A DNA stretch of 64,000 nucleotides, taken from the NCBI GenBank assembly GCA_001771315.1, contig METK01000015.1, positions 36,840 through 100,839 on the forward strand. Reading direction: 5' to 3'. This document shows positions 27,499 to 36,818 of this stretch, one piece after another; positions within the stretch are counted from its first letter, which is position 1; every line of letters starts with the position of its first letter. This stretch comes from a candidate division TM6 bacterium RIFCSPHIGHO2_12_FULL_36_22. GTDB lineage: Bacteria > Babelota > Babeliae > Babelales > UBA12409. Both the position numbers and the translations under genes were made by a program. Under the pieces are notes generated by a model that did not search any database, was not told where the DNA came from, and saw only the letters and a list, made by a program, of their open reading frames with translations.

Positions 27499-28170
27499 CT
27501 AGTATAAACCAATTAGCGATATTTGGCGAATTGGAGACCCTTTATCTCGTCGATACGAACAAAATTTTAGATTACAAATTGTACAGAGATTGTGGGATAG
27601 ATTGATATGCTCTTTGGGTATACCAATGGACTGGAGTAATGCAATATTATAGAGAGAAACATCAAAATAATATTGGAGTTTTTCTTTGCGAAGGACTTGG
27701 GAAGTTATTGTAGGGTGAGGAAGATTTTGTATAAAATTTTCCTGTACTTCATAACAACAAATTTGAGCTGCTGGTCCAAACCAAATACTAAGGTTGTTAA
27801 TTTTGGTATCAAAAGCTTGTTGCATATGACAAATTGTTTTGAGAACAATTTCTTGGGTTGTGCCTCGCCAACCAGCATGCGCAATTCCACAGGCATCGGA
27901 TTTATTATCATAAAATATGATAGGTAGGCAATCTGCCGTTAGAACAGCAATATTTAGCAACTTCTCTTGAGTGATAAGATAGTCTCCATCGATAGATAAA
28001 CATGGTTGGGCTTTATTATTAGATAATATTTGTTGCCCCTGTGCGCTATGAATCTGATGTTGCAGTATGGTGGGTTGATTTTTAAACTGAAAGGTTTTAT
28101 GTCGAATATCGGATGGATCAATAGCGGTTGTTTTATCACCAAAGAATATTTGTAGTTGAGTTTTGCTCAT
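27499..28170 (-). CDS. pgeF: Multicopper-polyphenol-oxidase-like (PgeF/YfiH) family protein
   Basis: A 223-aa protein of the YfiH/PgeF family. Characterised members act as purine nucleoside phosphorylases or editing enzymes that remove wrongly incorporated L-Ser from peptidoglycan precursors; the older name is laccase-domain protein. Metal-site motifs are visible: HQIHSAQGQ with an early His, TADCLPIIFYD with the conserved Asp-Cys, and GIAHAGWRGT with the second His. Length is slightly below the usual 240. It lies between secA and the lipase-like gene on the same strand. The symbol reflects family membership; the actual substrate here is not proven. Confidence 0.85.
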   Translation of the reverse strand: MSKTQLQIFFGDKTTAIDPSDIRHKTFQFKNQPTILQHQIHSAQGQQILSNNKAQPCLSIDGDYLITQEKLLNIAVLTADCLPIIFYDNKSDACGIAHAGWRGTTQEIVLKTICHMQQAFDTKINNLSIWFGPAAQICCYEVQENFIQNLPHPTITSQVLRKEKLQYYFDVSLYNIALLQSIGIPKEHINLSHNLCTICNLKFCSYRRDKGSPIRQISLIGLY

Positions 28171-28256
28171 ACAATCCTACTTCCTAATATAAGAAAACTA
28201 TAACAGATAATAAAATTGTGTATATCTACAAATAAGTATAGTAAGCGTGGTAATCA

Positions 28257-29510
28257 TTATTTACACAAGTGGCAACTATAACCATCATTATCATTCGTAT
28301 TCAATAATTGTTTAGTGGGACGTGGTAAGTTTTGTTCACGAATAGTTTTAAGTATAATCATTGTTTTATTAGATAGGTTTATTGGCACCCAGTTTTTTTC
28401 TGCATAAGTATGAGCATTAGAAAGTTGTTGCATATTGGGTAAAATTTCGGTTACAGAACAATACTGATCCGTTTTTAGCTGTAGTTCTATTTGATCATTC
28501 AGACTAGCAATATTGATAAACATAGGATTGTAGGAAGTTATATTTGGAATGCTTTTTAACAGTTCTAGATAGAGTGGTGCTAATACTGAAAGAGGAAATG
28601 GTGTAAGGTGTTTGAATAAAGCAGATTTTTTGCCTATTTTAGATTTTTTATAATTGTGAAATGCACCCAACATCTCATGGCCAATGGCCTTAGCATCACC
28701 ATCTATAAGTAGTTGAATGTCATAAATATTATTTTGAGTAGCATTGAGTTTTTCAGGATCGAGTGCTTTTGCAAATGTATGGTAGCTTTTATGGCTCGGC
28801 ATTGAAATTTTATCTGCGATTTGAATAAAATCGTGCGCGCCATAAAAATTGTAAACTGTTCCAAAGAGGTTATCCGTTGCATAGTATGCAGTTTCTGGCT
28901 GGATTGGTGTACCAAATAGAAGTAAATTTTTAATTCTTATTTTTTGTGGATTAGCTTTTTCTTCTTGGGCTAAGTTTAATGCCACATTGCCACCATGGCT
29001 ATGACAGATAAGTGTGAATTCACAATTATGTTCATAAAATTTTGACAAATCAGCAATATACTGATGAAGTTTTTTTGCGGCTAGTTCGCGACATTTTCTA
29101 TCTAAGCCACCAAGCCAGCCGAATGTATAGTATGCATAGTCAGGATTATTTTTATTGAGAGTGTTATAAAGCCCAAAATATTGGTATGCACCAGCTTTGC
29201 TTTTTACCGAAGGTAATCTTTGATTGCTGTATTCATCGAGGCTTATTTTGTCTATCCCATTAAGTCCCATAGTCTGTGATGCAACCTGGCTATTAACTAT
29301 TTTTTGATTGTGGCGCAGATTTAGAAGACAGCCTCTGGTCCAGTCGTTTTCTTGAAGGTCGTTTTTATAGAGACCTGTAGCATTTAATAAAGCTACACCA
29401 GACATAACTGTGCCATGGATATAGATGACAACCTGTTTTTTTGGTAATTGCTCGGTATAAACAGTTCCCATCATAAGGCATGTAAGTTGTAAAAGAAGTA
29501 TTTTTTTCAT
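28257..29510 (-). CDS. Exported lipase-like alpha/beta hydrolase
   Basis: A 417-aa protein with a signal peptide (about 1-19). The mature start VVIYIHGT carries the HG oxyanion-hole motif of alpha/beta hydrolases, and FTLICHSHGGNVAL holds a nucleophile-elbow serine in the form HSHGG, as in many lipases. A catalytic Asp/His pair is plausible (LFGTP, then YNFYGAHDFIQ) but not certain. The last third has no match that I can name and ends in a Cys/His-rich tail (YSCHLC). It is preceded by a 71-nt leader nearly identical to that of the HIT gene at 63933, and further upstream by the initiator tRNA. It may act on lipids or esters outside the cytoplasm. Confidence 0.75.
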   Translation of the reverse strand: MKKILLLQLTCLMMGTVYTEQLPKKQVVIYIHGTVMSGVALLNATGLYKNDLQENDWTRGCLLNLRHNQKIVNSQVASQTMGLNGIDKISLDEYSNQRLPSVKSKAGAYQYFGLYNTLNKNNPDYAYYTFGWLGGLDRKCRELAAKKLHQYIADLSKFYEHNCEFTLICHSHGGNVALNLAQEEKANPQKIRIKNLLLFGTPIQPETAYYATDNLFGTVYNFYGAHDFIQIADKISMPSHKSYHTFAKALDPEKLNATQNNIYDIQLLIDGDAKAIGHEMLGAFHNYKKSKIGKKSALFKHLTPFPLSVLAPLYLELLKSIPNITSYNPMFINIASLNDQIELQLKTDQYCSVTEILPNMQQLSNAHTYAEKNWVPINLSNKTMIILKTIREQNLPRPTKQLLNTNDNDGYSCHLCK

Positions 29511-29570
29511 CAGTCTCCTTATGATCTGGATACCCCATGCTTCAGCTCGGCGGAGGAAAGATCATCCTAT
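29500..29570 (-). promoter_or_regulatory. Duplicated structured 5' leader, copy A
   Basis: Read on the minus strand, this 71-base stretch matches 63923-63993 with only three differences, all transitions. It runs into the first codons of the downstream gene (ATGAAAAAAAT). It contains a perfect 7-bp inverted repeat ATGATCT/AGATCAT, an inner CTCC/GGGG pairing, the Shine-Dalgarno AAGGAG just after the outer stem, and a short ATG-stop frame encoding MIFPPPS (29542-29565). Outside these 71 bases the two loci are unrelated. It may be a cis-regulatory RNA or a mobile leader. Confidence 0.65.
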
Positions 29571-29630
29571 GTACCGCAAAAGTGGTGTAGGATTGAAGTT
29601 TTCTAAAATAAAATGGATTTGAAATAAAAT

Positions 29631-29707
<77 letters not shown>

Positions 29708-29894
29708 TTCTTATTATTGATTATGCTCCTTGAATGTCTAATTGTCAACTTTGGTTTAGTTTTGCCTTTAAACAACGGATTAATTGTATTTTGGCCAGAA
29801 AAAGCTAATTTAGAAAGAGCAGATAGGCGAATGGCCCTATCAATACGTACATTTGAGTTTTTGGTTTGATTATACATTAATAATGGAGAGGTTT

Positions 29895-30482
29895 ATGAGA
29901 TATAAATCTATAGTAAATATGTTGATAGTTGGGTATTTCTGTATGGGCGTTTTGTCTGCTGGTACTTACGAAATACAGGTGTGGCTGGAAGAAATTGCCA
30001 CAGAAGATTTTAGGTTGCAAAAAATTATAGAATTTTCTAAACAAAATGAGCCCGTAGCGCGGAAATTGAGGACAAGAAAAAGGTCGCTGAGCTGGAAGGG
30101 TTGCCAGAAAGATTTGGATTTAGTTAGAGAGGCCCTTTTAGTTACAAATGTGCAACCTCAATCTTCATGTGCTTCACATGCTTCTGAAGAATACAGCGTA
30201 TCATCTGGAATTAGTGATGAAACATCTCAATCGAATGAGTATTATTATTATTATGTTGAAGGGCAGTTGAGGCGGCGAGTAAATAAGGAATATTTTCGAA
30301 AGTTTGCTCAATTGAGTCAAGATGATCTTGAGCAATTAAGACGAGAGCTACTTCTTCAGAATGTTTCTGGGACACAATTGAATTCTGAAAAACTAAAACA
30401 GATAAGGGCAGGGTTGAGATTTCTTTATGAGTGTTGGTCGTTTTTGGCAAGTAATATAAGAATTTTTGACCCGAGCATTTAA
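29895..30482 (+). CDS. Exported protein of unknown function
   Basis: A 195-aa protein starting at the ATG at 29895, chosen because GGAGAGG at 29885-29891 precedes it and because it begins a proper signal peptide (about 1-22, ending near GVLSAG). The mature part is helical and charged, with a basic run (RKLRTRKRSLSWKG), a low-complexity serine-rich stretch, a tyrosine run (five Tyr), and a C-terminal helical segment. No family recognised. The upstream in-frame codons to 29853 are not needed. Confidence 0.65.
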   Translation: MRYKSIVNMLIVGYFCMGVLSAGTYEIQVWLEEIATEDFRLQKIIEFSKQNEPVARKLRTRKRSLSWKGCQKDLDLVREALLVTNVQPQSSCASHASEEYSVSSGISDETSQSNEYYYYYVEGQLRRRVNKEYFRKFAQLSQDDLEQLRRELLLQNVSGTQLNSEKLKQIRAGLRFLYECWSFLASNIRIFDPSI

Positions 30483-30534
30483 GCTTGCTAGTTTCTTTTG
30501 AGAAGTATGATCATTTTTAAAAAGGAGATATATA

Positions 30535-30927
30535 GTGATTATAGTGAGTGTAGCGGTTATCGGCATTATTCTTTGTTTATACGGCTTTGCAATTGAGCAA
30601 AAAGTAGCCAAGGATAAAAAATACAAGCCCGTTTGTGATATTTCGGACAAAATATCGTGTTCTAGGGCTATCAACAGTAAGTATGGTAAATTATTTGGAA
30701 TATCCAATACCTTGGTAGGTATGGTGTATTATCTTACTATAATATTTCTTCAATATTTTAATTTGTCAGCATTGGTATTTTATCTTACGTTAGCCGGTGG
30801 ATGTGCTTCAATTGTATTGGCATTTATTTTATATGTACGGATTAAAACCCTTTGCCTTTTATGTACAACAGCATATGTTATTAACTTTGTTTTATTGTAT
30901 TTAAGTTACAAACAATATTTGGGTTAA
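30535..30927 (+). CDS. Vitamin K epoxide reductase (VKOR)-family membrane protein
   Basis: A 130-aa four-helix inner-membrane protein. It has the VKOR signature: the loop cysteine pair C34 and C42 (VCDISDKISC), the conserved Ser/Asn region GISN at 55-58, and the active CxxC C107-L-L-C110 in the last helix. Bacterial VKOR reoxidises DsbA-like proteins using quinone, driving periplasmic disulfide formation in place of DsbB. No DsbA/thioredoxin domain is fused and none lies adjacent. GTG start at 30535 with AAAGGAGA 6 bases upstream. DoxX follows after three bases. Confidence 0.85.
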   Translation: MIIVSVAVIGIILCLYGFAIEQKVAKDKKYKPVCDISDKISCSRAINSKYGKLFGISNTLVGMVYYLTIIFLQYFNLSALVFYLTLAGGCASIVLAFILYVRIKTLCLLCTTAYVINFVLLYLSYKQYLG

Positions 30928-30930
30928 GAT

Positions 30931-31353
30931 ATGTTGAAAAATATTCTTACATATAATAGTGATTTTCTTAAAAGTCTTGGCATTACAATCATTCGCATAG
31001 GTTTGGGTATTATTTTTATACGTCATGGTTTTCCGAAGATTATGAAAGGTGTGCCAGAATGGCAATGGCTTGGTGAACAGATGGGAAATTTAGGTATTCA
31101 TTTCCTTCCGGTTTTTTGGGGCTTCATGGCGGCATGCACAGAATCTTTTGGTGGTATTGCATTAGTTATTGGTTTTTGCACGCGTTTTTTTGCGCTCTTG
31201 CTAGCATTCGTTATGTTGGTTGCCATAGTTATGCACATTACTAAAGGAGATCCTTGGGGATATGTTTCTCACCCTCTTTCATTGATTGTTGTTTTTATCG
31301 GTTTGGCCGTTGCTGGTGGTGGACTATTTGCAGTAGATAATTGGCTTAAGTAG
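30931..31353 (+). CDS. DoxX-family membrane protein
   Basis: A 140-aa protein with four predicted membrane helices and the DoxX-family pattern: RIGLGIIFIRHGFPKI in the first helix, then an amphipathic segment, PVFWGFMAACTESFGGIALVIG, and TRFFALLLAFVMLVAI. DoxX proteins are small quinone-associated or redox-linked membrane proteins whose exact function is unsettled. It directly follows the VKOR gene (3-base gap), so a shared redox role is plausible. After the stop a 10-bp inverted repeat (31353-31362 with 31388-31397) may act as a weak terminator. Confidence 0.85.
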   Translation: MLKNILTYNSDFLKSLGITIIRIGLGIIFIRHGFPKIMKGVPEWQWLGEQMGNLGIHFLPVFWGFMAACTESFGGIALVIGFCTRFFALLLAFVMLVAIVMHITKGDPWGYVSHPLSLIVVFIGLAVAGGGLFAVDNWLK

Positions 31354-31544
31354 TTATCAAAAAAATGGATCGCTTGGTATATGTTTGTTTTGATAACATA
31401 GGATATCTTTTTTGCTATAATCTTTTTCGTGACATGCAATTTGGAAATACAAAAAGTTTCAGGTAAACTGTAACAAGATTCTTGCTATAGGATCTATTAT
31501 TTTATTGCAACGTTAACACGAAAATTATTCTAGGATATATCCAT

Positions 31545-34500
31545 ATGGTTAGTCGTTTTGCTTCTTGGTTGTTACGCACAACGCCACTTTTTTTATTTAT
31601 TATAAGTTTTAATAGTCTTTCATCAGAGTTAGTTCCGGGTGATGCAACATCTACTACAGATTCATTTACATTTGCTATTGGGCCGTCTGCTTTTTTTAGA
31701 AATCACAGCGTAGAAGGTTCTTCATTTGCAGCAATTGTTGGTGCCGGTACGGCAGTTGCAGATAATGAATATGCAATTTCCTATGTGCAACGTGGTGGAA
31801 ATAGTTTTTCTCCGACGCAGGAACAGTTTATGCCACTTACACCAGCAGGATCCCTTTTAAATGGCGCTAAGATAAATCATTTAGCATTGTTTGGAATGTT
31901 TCCTTTGGCAGTTCAAGATGGTGTGCAACGTATTTATGCATATTCAATGATTGACCATATTTTTCCTTCAACAGCAGCGGGTGGTCAATCTATCTGGTCC
32001 TTCCGTCCACGAGTTTCTATTCTCTCTACTGATATAGTCCATGATGCTGCTGAAGCTGATACTAGTGAAATTGTAGGTCTGTCAGATTCTATTGCATTGG
32101 CTTATATCAATACTTCTGATGGTTCAAGAAAAGTTGATAATTTCGTTTTAGCACCAGTTAAGGCTGCAGCCGGCGGTACATTTGGTGCTGCTGGTAGTGG
32201 TGTTGCATTGGGTGTTATAACATCGAAGATAGAAAAAGTTACCGATGTGAATGGTAATGTTGTAAAAGATGAAAACGGTATTGATAAAACACAAGCAATT
32301 GTAACGTTTGACCTTGCTAATGCTGATCCGGGTAATACAGCAGCAGCTGCAAATAGAGCTTCTCCTTTTGATGGTTCCATAGACGCATTGAAGATAACAA
32401 GTGATGTAACATTAATTGGTGATATTGTTGATGTATATGTTGATCAAGTTTTGTCTCGTGCATATATTGCGGTACAAGCAACGTCTGGTGTTGGTGGTGG
32501 TGCACGGTCAGTTGTGGTAGCACGTGTTGGAGATAATAAAAAATTAATTTTTGAAAAAATTATTCCAGATGCTGCAGTTGTTGGTAATGATAAAATTATT
32601 GCAACTGCGAGTGCGGCAACTACAGTTACCGGATTTAAAGTACGTACTATGTATACAAGTACAACATTGAATTACTTAATTGTTAGTGGTGGTAATGGTG
32701 CATTAGGCACTGTTGGTAATCAAGTATATGCGCTTCCACTTGTTAATTTGAAACCTCGTTCAACCCGTGAAAGTGATTGGCGTACGAGCCCAATTCAGGG
32801 AACAATTGCTAAATTTGATCAGACTCCACAATTTGAAGTTCGCAAACGTATTAAGAACTTTGTTATAGAAAAGACAATGGAAGTTCCGGCAACAACAGCG
32901 GCCGACCTTCTTACAAATGTTAGCGTAGCAGCTCAGGTTGGTGCTGGTGATTTACCCATGGATCCTTCAACACAATCTATTACCGATATGTTTGTACAAA
33001 ACGATTCTGTATTTGTTGCAATTGGTGGTGATTACGATGGTGGTGTTACGCAGCCAGGTCTGTTTGAATCTGAAGCGATCTTTGACAACCTCGGTCGAGT
33101 AGCAGCATGGACGCCATGGCGCCGTGTGGCAGGTACCGATGATAAAATATTTGCTGCATCACTTGATACGCATGGTCAATCATCAACAGGTAACGTGGGG
33201 GCTAATTTTTGGTTAATATCTGGTGCAACTGATGCTACAAAGCGTACAGTTCGCCGTAGTATTTGGGGCGTTGATGATAATGATGGTTTATTAGGGGGTA
33301 GCGCAACAGAGACAACAGTTGGTTTGGTTAATTATTTGAATACTCGATTTTCGCAAGATGTTGGTGGTGTGCAACTGCTGAATGAATTTATTGATATGAA
33401 TGCTAATCCGCTCGGATTGGGATTTGATCAGTTTGGACTTATGATTGCGGGTGGTTATCAGCGAGTAGCGCTTATCCAAACAGGTCAAGGTGATGGAAGT
33501 GGTAATTTTATACCGACAAAGTTAGATTTTGTTACAGGTGCCGTGGAATCATCTGATGGTACATTGCCAACGGCAACCGCGGCGACAAAGATTATTTTTG
33601 TTGAAAAAGGTGTATTGAGTGAAATTGGTGTTATATCTACATGTGCTATTGTTACAAATAGTTTATTAACGCAGCATTGGTTAGTTGTTGGTGGGCCAGG
33701 TGGTGTAGCTGTTTTGTGTGATGATGCTGGTGGTGGTTGGACTACTGATTTAACCGGTCTTGATAGTTTTCCTGCAGGTATGTCATTTAGGAAAATTGGA
33801 AACTATGCTAACGTGCGTCAAATTATTGGCACCAATAGCGAAATGTATGTTTTAACGCTCAATAGCATGGAGCGGTTAGTATTAACGCCCGCATCAATTA
33901 TAAGTAATACTGTTGGTGCTACTGTGCTTGGTACGCCTGAGATTGTAACAGGTTCCCGGGTTGCGCGATTTATGGATATGGCGGTTTCATCTGGTGCGGT
34001 CAGTTTTGGTTTGTTATCAACAACAAAGGGATTGTATCGCATTGGTAATGGAGAGAATGTTAATGGTGCAACGTCGGCGTTGAGTTGGGTCGAGATCGTG
34101 CTGCCTCAAAGTGCCGGACCTACAGCACAATTATCTTTATTATCGCCGTCTGAATTGAGTGCTGGATTTGGAGCGAATGGGCAAGTATATGTTCTGGGTT
34201 CATATCAAGGATATTATTATTCTCGTATTTATCGATTACATGTTAATGTGAGTGGTAGTATCGATAATGATACCATTCAGTTGTTAGACGATCAGCGAAT
34301 AGAAAACAGTACAATCTATTTTGTTGATTGTGGAGATTTTAGAAGTTCTTTTGTTCCAGATGGCGGATTGTTCTTCCATTCGCGGTCGAAGGATATTCGT
34401 TCAGCAGATCCTGAATTAAATGAAAATACTACAACAATTCCGTTGGCATTATTTTCCTTACCAGCTAATTCACTTCTCTTTATTGGGGTATTGCCTGCAA

Positions 34501-34622
34501 CTAAAAGTACTAATATCGGATTAAGTCCTGGTATAGCAACATCAGTCAATAAAATTATACGCAATAGTGCGCTGGGTGGTTGGTTAGTCCCAGGAGATTA
34601 TGGAGTACGTGTCAGTGAATAA
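31545..34622 (+). CDS. Large exported protein of unknown function
   Basis: A 1025-aa protein with a signal peptide (about 1-27, TPLFLFIISFNSLSS). The mature sequence is rich in Gly, Ala, Ser, Thr and Val, low in Cys, and shows repeated short strand-turn patterns (VVVARVGDNKKLIFEK; FVAIGGDYDGGV; WLVVGGPGGVAVL; VYVLGSYQGYYYSRIY) like those of beta-propeller blades or stacked beta repeats. No named domain is recognised. The end overlaps the start of the next gene by 23 bases, so the two are coupled; the partner looks like an outer-membrane barrel. A surface-exposed or secreted protein handled by that partner is a reasonable guess only. A TATAAT (31416-31421) lies upstream. Confidence 0.75.
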   Translation: MVSRFASWLLRTTPLFLFIISFNSLSSELVPGDATSTTDSFTFAIGPSAFFRNHSVEGSSFAAIVGAGTAVADNEYAISYVQRGGNSFSPTQEQFMPLTPAGSLLNGAKINHLALFGMFPLAVQDGVQRIYAYSMIDHIFPSTAAGGQSIWSFRPRVSILSTDIVHDAAEADTSEIVGLSDSIALAYINTSDGSRKVDNFVLAPVKAAAGGTFGAAGSGVALGVITSKIEKVTDVNGNVVKDENGIDKTQAIVTFDLANADPGNTAAAANRASPFDGSIDALKITSDVTLIGDIVDVYVDQVLSRAYIAVQATSGVGGGARSVVVARVGDNKKLIFEKIIPDAAVVGNDKIIATASAATTVTGFKVRTMYTSTTLNYLIVSGGNGALGTVGNQVYALPLVNLKPRSTRESDWRTSPIQGTIAKFDQTPQFEVRKRIKNFVIEKTMEVPATTAADLLTNVSVAAQVGAGDLPMDPSTQSITDMFVQNDSVFVAIGGDYDGGVTQPGLFESEAIFDNLGRVAAWTPWRRVAGTDDKIFAASLDTHGQSSTGNVGANFWLISGATDATKRTVRRSIWGVDDNDGLLGGSATETTVGLVNYLNTRFSQDVGGVQLLNEFIDMNANPLGLGFDQFGLMIAGGYQRVALIQTGQGDGSGNFIPTKLDFVTGAVESSDGTLPTATAATKIIFVEKGVLSEIGVISTCAIVTNSLLTQHWLVVGGPGGVAVLCDDAGGGWTTDLTGLDSFPAGMSFRKIGNYANVRQIIGTNSEMYVLTLNSMERLVLTPASIISNTVGATVLGTPEIVTGSRVARFMDMAVSSGAVSFGLLSTTKGLYRIGNGENVNGATSALSWVEIVLPQSAGPTAQLSLLSPSELSAGFGANGQVYVLGSYQGYYYSRIYRLHVNVSGSIDNDTIQLLDDQRIENSTIYFVDCGDFRSSFVPDGGLFFHSRSKDIRSADPELNENTTTIPLALFSLPANSLLFIGVLPATKSTNIGLSPGIATSVNKIIRNSALGGWLVPGDYGVRVSE

Positions 34623-35895
34623 AATAAATAAGTTAAAATTATCTTTAATCATTATCTCTTTTTTTAATGGCACAATAGTGCAAGCGCAATTTCCTATAAA
34701 CCTTGTTCGTCCATACGATATTGATTTGCATTGGGCGCCACAACCTGCAGGTACGTGGGAGTATGGTATGGTAGCAGAGGTTGCCCCGAGTATTAATGCT
34801 TACAATGCTCATGGATCAAAAACAAATGTGTTGCAATTGTGGAATAATACGGTTGATAGTCTTGCTATGTTGCGAGGGTTTCCTGCAAACACTGAAATTG
34901 GTCAGCTTGATGCAACGTTAGCAGGTGTTTCTGATAATGGTGTTCGTGGACATTTGATTCCAACAGCATCATTGAATATTTGGGATGCAAATTTTTCTGT
35001 ACGCTATTTTTTTCCTTGTTACGTTTCTTTGGGCCTTTATTTACCATTATTTCACATGAGCCTTGATGATATAAACTTCTTTGATCTTACTCAAAATTTT
35101 ACAGCGGATGATTTATTGGTTAAAGAATTGTTAACGAATAATTTTCCAGAAAATGTGCGCTATTTAAGTGGTACGTTTGGTTGTGAAAATAAAAATGTAT
35201 TGGATATTGGAAACCCGTGGAATAAGACAGGTATTGGCGACTTAACAATTTTAGGTGTTTGGTCGCGAGATTTTCCACAGGTTAAGCCGGTACTAAAAAA
35301 TGTTCGTTTAACGGGAAGGCTTGGTGTAACAGTTCCTACGGGTATGCGTACTAATGAAAATATTCTTTTCCCAATACCATATGGTAATGATGGCGCTTTA
35401 GGTGTTGTGTTTGGATTAAACATTGAATTGCAGTGGTGGCGTTGTCTTCGTGGTGGTGTTCAAGCAGATTTTTGGCGTGTATTTGGTGATACTCGTGATC
35501 GTCGGGTTAAGACTGATGCGGCACAAACTGATCTTGTATTGCTTGCTCGTATTCCAACGTATAAAACATGGGGCTTTACACGTAGGTATACATTGTATGC
35601 AGAGCTTGGTGATTTTGAGCGTGGTTATTCTGTTGCATTTGCATATCAATACTTTAATAAAGGGCCAGATGCTTTGACTGTTGTTTCTAATCAATACTTA
35701 ACTGCGACAGCAGAAACAGCGTCAAACATTGAAGAGTGGAAATTGCACAATTTTATAGTTGATGTATCGGTTCGATGTGGTGCAAAAGATACTCCAGGAC
35801 GAACACGAATAAGTTTCTTCTATAAACATCCATTTAATGGTACTCGTGCAATTGCAGCTAAGACATTGGGTGTACGATTGATACTTGATTTTTGA
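34600..35895 (+). CDS. Probable outer-membrane beta-barrel protein
   Basis: A 431-aa protein with a signal peptide followed by alternating aromatic strands (SLNIWDANFSVRYFFPCYVS; VRLTGRLGVTVPTGMR; YTLYAELGDFERGYSVAF) and a C-terminal LGVRLILDF, the terminal Phe expected for BAM insertion. The start is uncertain: ATG at 34600 follows AGGAG closely, while GTG at 34615 gives a more classical signal peptide (MNKINKLKLS). Both overlap the end of the 1025-aa gene. The segment GVTVPTGMRTNEN resembles strand-turn patterns of transporter-type barrels, but no family is assigned. Confidence 0.75.
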   Translation: MEYVSVNKINKLKLSLIIISFFNGTIVQAQFPINLVRPYDIDLHWAPQPAGTWEYGMVAEVAPSINAYNAHGSKTNVLQLWNNTVDSLAMLRGFPANTEIGQLDATLAGVSDNGVRGHLIPTASLNIWDANFSVRYFFPCYVSLGLYLPLFHMSLDDINFFDLTQNFTADDLLVKELLTNNFPENVRYLSGTFGCENKNVLDIGNPWNKTGIGDLTILGVWSRDFPQVKPVLKNVRLTGRLGVTVPTGMRTNENILFPIPYGNDGALGVVFGLNIELQWWRCLRGGVQADFWRVFGDTRDRRVKTDAAQTDLVLLARIPTYKTWGFTRRYTLYAELGDFERGYSVAFAYQYFNKGPDALTVVSNQYLTATAETASNIEEWKLHNFIVDVSVRCGAKDTPGRTRISFFYKHPFNGTRAIAAKTLGVRLILDF

Positions 35896-35958
35896 TGAGA
35901 AAAAATTGCGATACATTGGGATACATCTTTAATTTTTGAAATAATTGAGAGGATTTTT

Positions 35959-36678
35959 ATGATGAAAAAGCATTTATTATTTTTCTTATCATACGCTTGT
36001 TTATTTTCGTCCATGTATAGCATGGACAATCCACGTGGTCCAAAAGGATCAAGTTCTTGGGTTGGACCAGTAGTTAAATATGGAGCTGCAGCAGTGGCGC
36101 TTGTAGGTGGGGGAGCTCTTGTTGATCAAAGAGGGTATGATCGTGGTTATAGGGATGGTCAAAGAGCTACTGAATTGGTAGAGGAAGAGCGTTTAAGAAT
36201 TGAAAGAGAAGGTACTGCTTTGCTTGCAATGCAAGACGAACATAAAGCGAGGCAAGAAATGCTCTTAGGTCTACTGGAAGGAGCTGTAGATGAACAAGCT
36301 GGTTTAAATATTACTCAACTTCAGGAAAATTGTACGACATTGCTTGATCAAACAGCGCCTCTTCTAGCGGCTTTAAATGTTGCGGATTCAGCAAACACAA
36401 TTGCAGCTTTGACGGAAACTGTAAAGAGGCAAAACGAAGCATTTGCGAATATGCGCTTACTGCTTATGAATCCTACTGGCAGAAAATTTGTTTATAATGG
36501 CATTGGTGGTGATAAAAGCGTACCTCATCCACGTTTGCTTGATATGCTTAAGCAAAATAAAGCGAAAAACATAATAGTAGAGATGGAAAAGGCGCTAAAA
36601 AATTCAGATGAATGGGCGGCCATTGTAAAGGAAAATAAAGATTTTGCAGCGGGACTTTCTGATCGAACAAAAAAGTAA
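35959..36678 (+). CDS. Exported coiled-coil protein 1 of a four-gene set
   Basis: A 239-aa protein: signal peptide about 1-21, a glycine/alanine-rich hydrophobic segment about 34-55 (VKYGAAAVALVGGGALVD), then a basic/acidic coiled-coil region to about 165 and a short C-terminal domain. This plan, with a Gly-rich membrane segment just after the signal peptide followed by a coiled coil, recurs in the next three genes although sequences differ. The ATG at 35959 is followed by a second ATG; GAGAGGA lies upstream. Function unknown. Confidence 0.7.
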   Translation: MMKKHLLFFLSYACLFSSMYSMDNPRGPKGSSSWVGPVVKYGAAAVALVGGGALVDQRGYDRGYRDGQRATELVEEERLRIEREGTALLAMQDEHKARQEMLLGLLEGAVDEQAGLNITQLQENCTTLLDQTAPLLAALNVADSANTIAALTETVKRQNEAFANMRLLLMNPTGRKFVYNGIGGDKSVPHPRLLDMLKQNKAKNIIVEMEKALKNSDEWAAIVKENKDFAAGLSDRTKK

Positions 36679-36818
36679 CATTGCGCGATTGATTTTGTTG
36701 CGGTTTTCTTTAGACTGGGATGGGTTTATGGTTGGACCTTGCTTTTTTATGTTCAAGTATTAGAATATCTTCAATTACCATAGAGAGTTAAAAGCATTTT
36801 AAAATTAAGGAGTTTTTT

